Assembly (NCBI GenBank): GCA_903891395.1
Contig: CAITEM010000336.1
Location: 1 to 6,036 of the forward strand
Reading direction: 5' to 3'
DNA from: an uncultured Hyphomicrobiales bacterium
GTDB taxonomy: Bacteria; Pseudomonadota; Alphaproteobacteria; Rhizobiales; Xanthobacteraceae
Length of the DNA: 6,036 nucleotides
Position numbers and translations under genes: made by a program. Positions 5,682-6,036 of this stretch are shown here, one piece after another. Positions within the stretch are counted from its first letter, which is position 1. The number at the start of each line of letters is the position of its first letter. Below the pieces are notes generated by a model that ran no database searches, was not told where the DNA came from, and saw nothing but the letters and a program-made list of their open reading frames with translations.

Positions 5682-6036
5682 ATGCGGCCCAGCAGCCGAC
5701 AGATCGACGAGTTGCGTGCCGTGTCGCTTGAGCGGGGCGTGGTCAAATACGCCGAAGGCTCCTGTTTCGTGAAGTTCGGCGACACCCATGTGCTGGTGAC
5801 GGCCAGCCTGGAAGAGCGTCTGCCGCCGTGGCTGAAGGGCCAGGGCCGCGGCTGGGTGACCGCCGAATACGGCATGCTGCCGCGCGCCACCTCCGAGCGC
5901 TCCCGCCGCGAAGCCTCCGCCGGCAAGCAAGGCGGCCGCACCGTCGAGTTTCAGCGGCTGATCGGTCGCTCGCTGCGTTCCGTGATCGACCTGCAAGCTT
6001 TGGGCGAACGTCAGATCACCGTCGACTGCGACGTGA
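5682..6036 (+). CDS. rph: Ribonuclease PH, N-terminal part, cut by the window edge
   Basis: Phosphorolytic 3'-to-5' exoribonuclease that trims tRNA 3' ends and takes part in rRNA turnover; it works as a hexamer in the cytosol. The frame is open to the right edge: 118 codons of a usual length near 238. It starts MRPSSRQIDELRAVSLERG, then KYAEGSCFVKFGDTHVLVTAS (strands of the first RNase PH core), LPPWLKGQGRGWVTAEYGMLPRAT, the arginine-rich active-site segment SERSRREASAGKQGGRT, and FQRLIGRSLRSVIDLQALGERQITVDCDV. These are the family blocks in order, with no disruption. GGAGG (5672-5676) lies five bases before the ATG. It is divergent from hrcA, an arrangement often seen in alphaproteobacteria; the next gene there is commonly the inosine/xanthosine triphosphatase rdgB, outside this window. 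Confidence 0.97.
   Translation, partial: MRPSSRQIDELRAVSLERGVVKYAEGSCFVKFGDTHVLVTASLEERLPPWLKGQGRGWVTAEYGMLPRATSERSRREASAGKQGGRTVEFQRLIGRSLRSVIDLQALGERQITVDCDV

Overview
This is a chromosomal housekeeping window from a GC-rich alphaproteobacterium, most likely of the order Hyphomicrobiales (Bradyrhizobium/Rhodopseudomonas/Xanthobacteraceae-like). The basis is the style of the DnaK, GrpE, HrcA and RNase PH proteins, the arrangement rph <> hrcA ... grpE ... dnaK, and an alphaproteobacterial-type sigma-32 promoter. Genus-level placement is inference. The theme is the cytosolic heat-shock machinery: DnaK (Hsp70), its nucleotide exchange factor GrpE, and the heat-shock repressor HrcA all lie on the minus strand. 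Plus-strand genes are interleaved between them.

Layout from left to right. (1) 1-637, minus: the first 212 codons of dnaK, cut by the left edge. (2) 638-941: a 304-base divergent region with a very good sigma-32-type promoter for dnaK at 769-799, a dnaK leader of about 125 nt rich in short hairpins, and a weak candidate promoter for the plus-strand gene. (3) 942-1667, plus: a nicotinamidase (PncA family) with complete catalytic and metal residues and an N-terminal twin-arginine-like signal sequence, so it is probably exported. (4) 1754-2692, plus: a secreted protein of unknown function, possibly with two similar domains. (5) 2698-3318, minus: grpE, whose stop lies 5 bases from the end of gene 4. 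(6) 3390-3752, minus: an HxlR-family regulator, divergent from (7) 3854-4462, plus: an NAD(P)-binding atypical SDR oxidoreductase, with an AT-rich shared promoter region between them. (8) 4483-5568, minus: hrcA, with a GTG start. (9) 5682-6036, plus: the first 118 codons of rph (RNase PH), cut by the right edge.

DnaK and GrpE work with DnaJ (not in the window, expected downstream of dnaK on the minus strand) in the ATP-driven chaperone cycle. HrcA represses heat-shock genes through the CIRCE operator, but I see no CIRCE anywhere in this window; dnaK instead carries a sigma-32 promoter. Many alphaproteobacteria have hrcA and grpE adjacent. Here the two are co-oriented but separated by the divergent HxlR/SDR pair, which looks like a small inserted electrophile- or redox-response module.

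I found no mobile element, CRISPR array, tRNA or rRNA, and no clear evidence of a new multi-gene system. The points most worth a second look are the apparently exported nicotinamidase, the uncharacterised two-domain secreted protein, the HxlR/SDR module between hrcA and grpE, and the structured dnaK leader.
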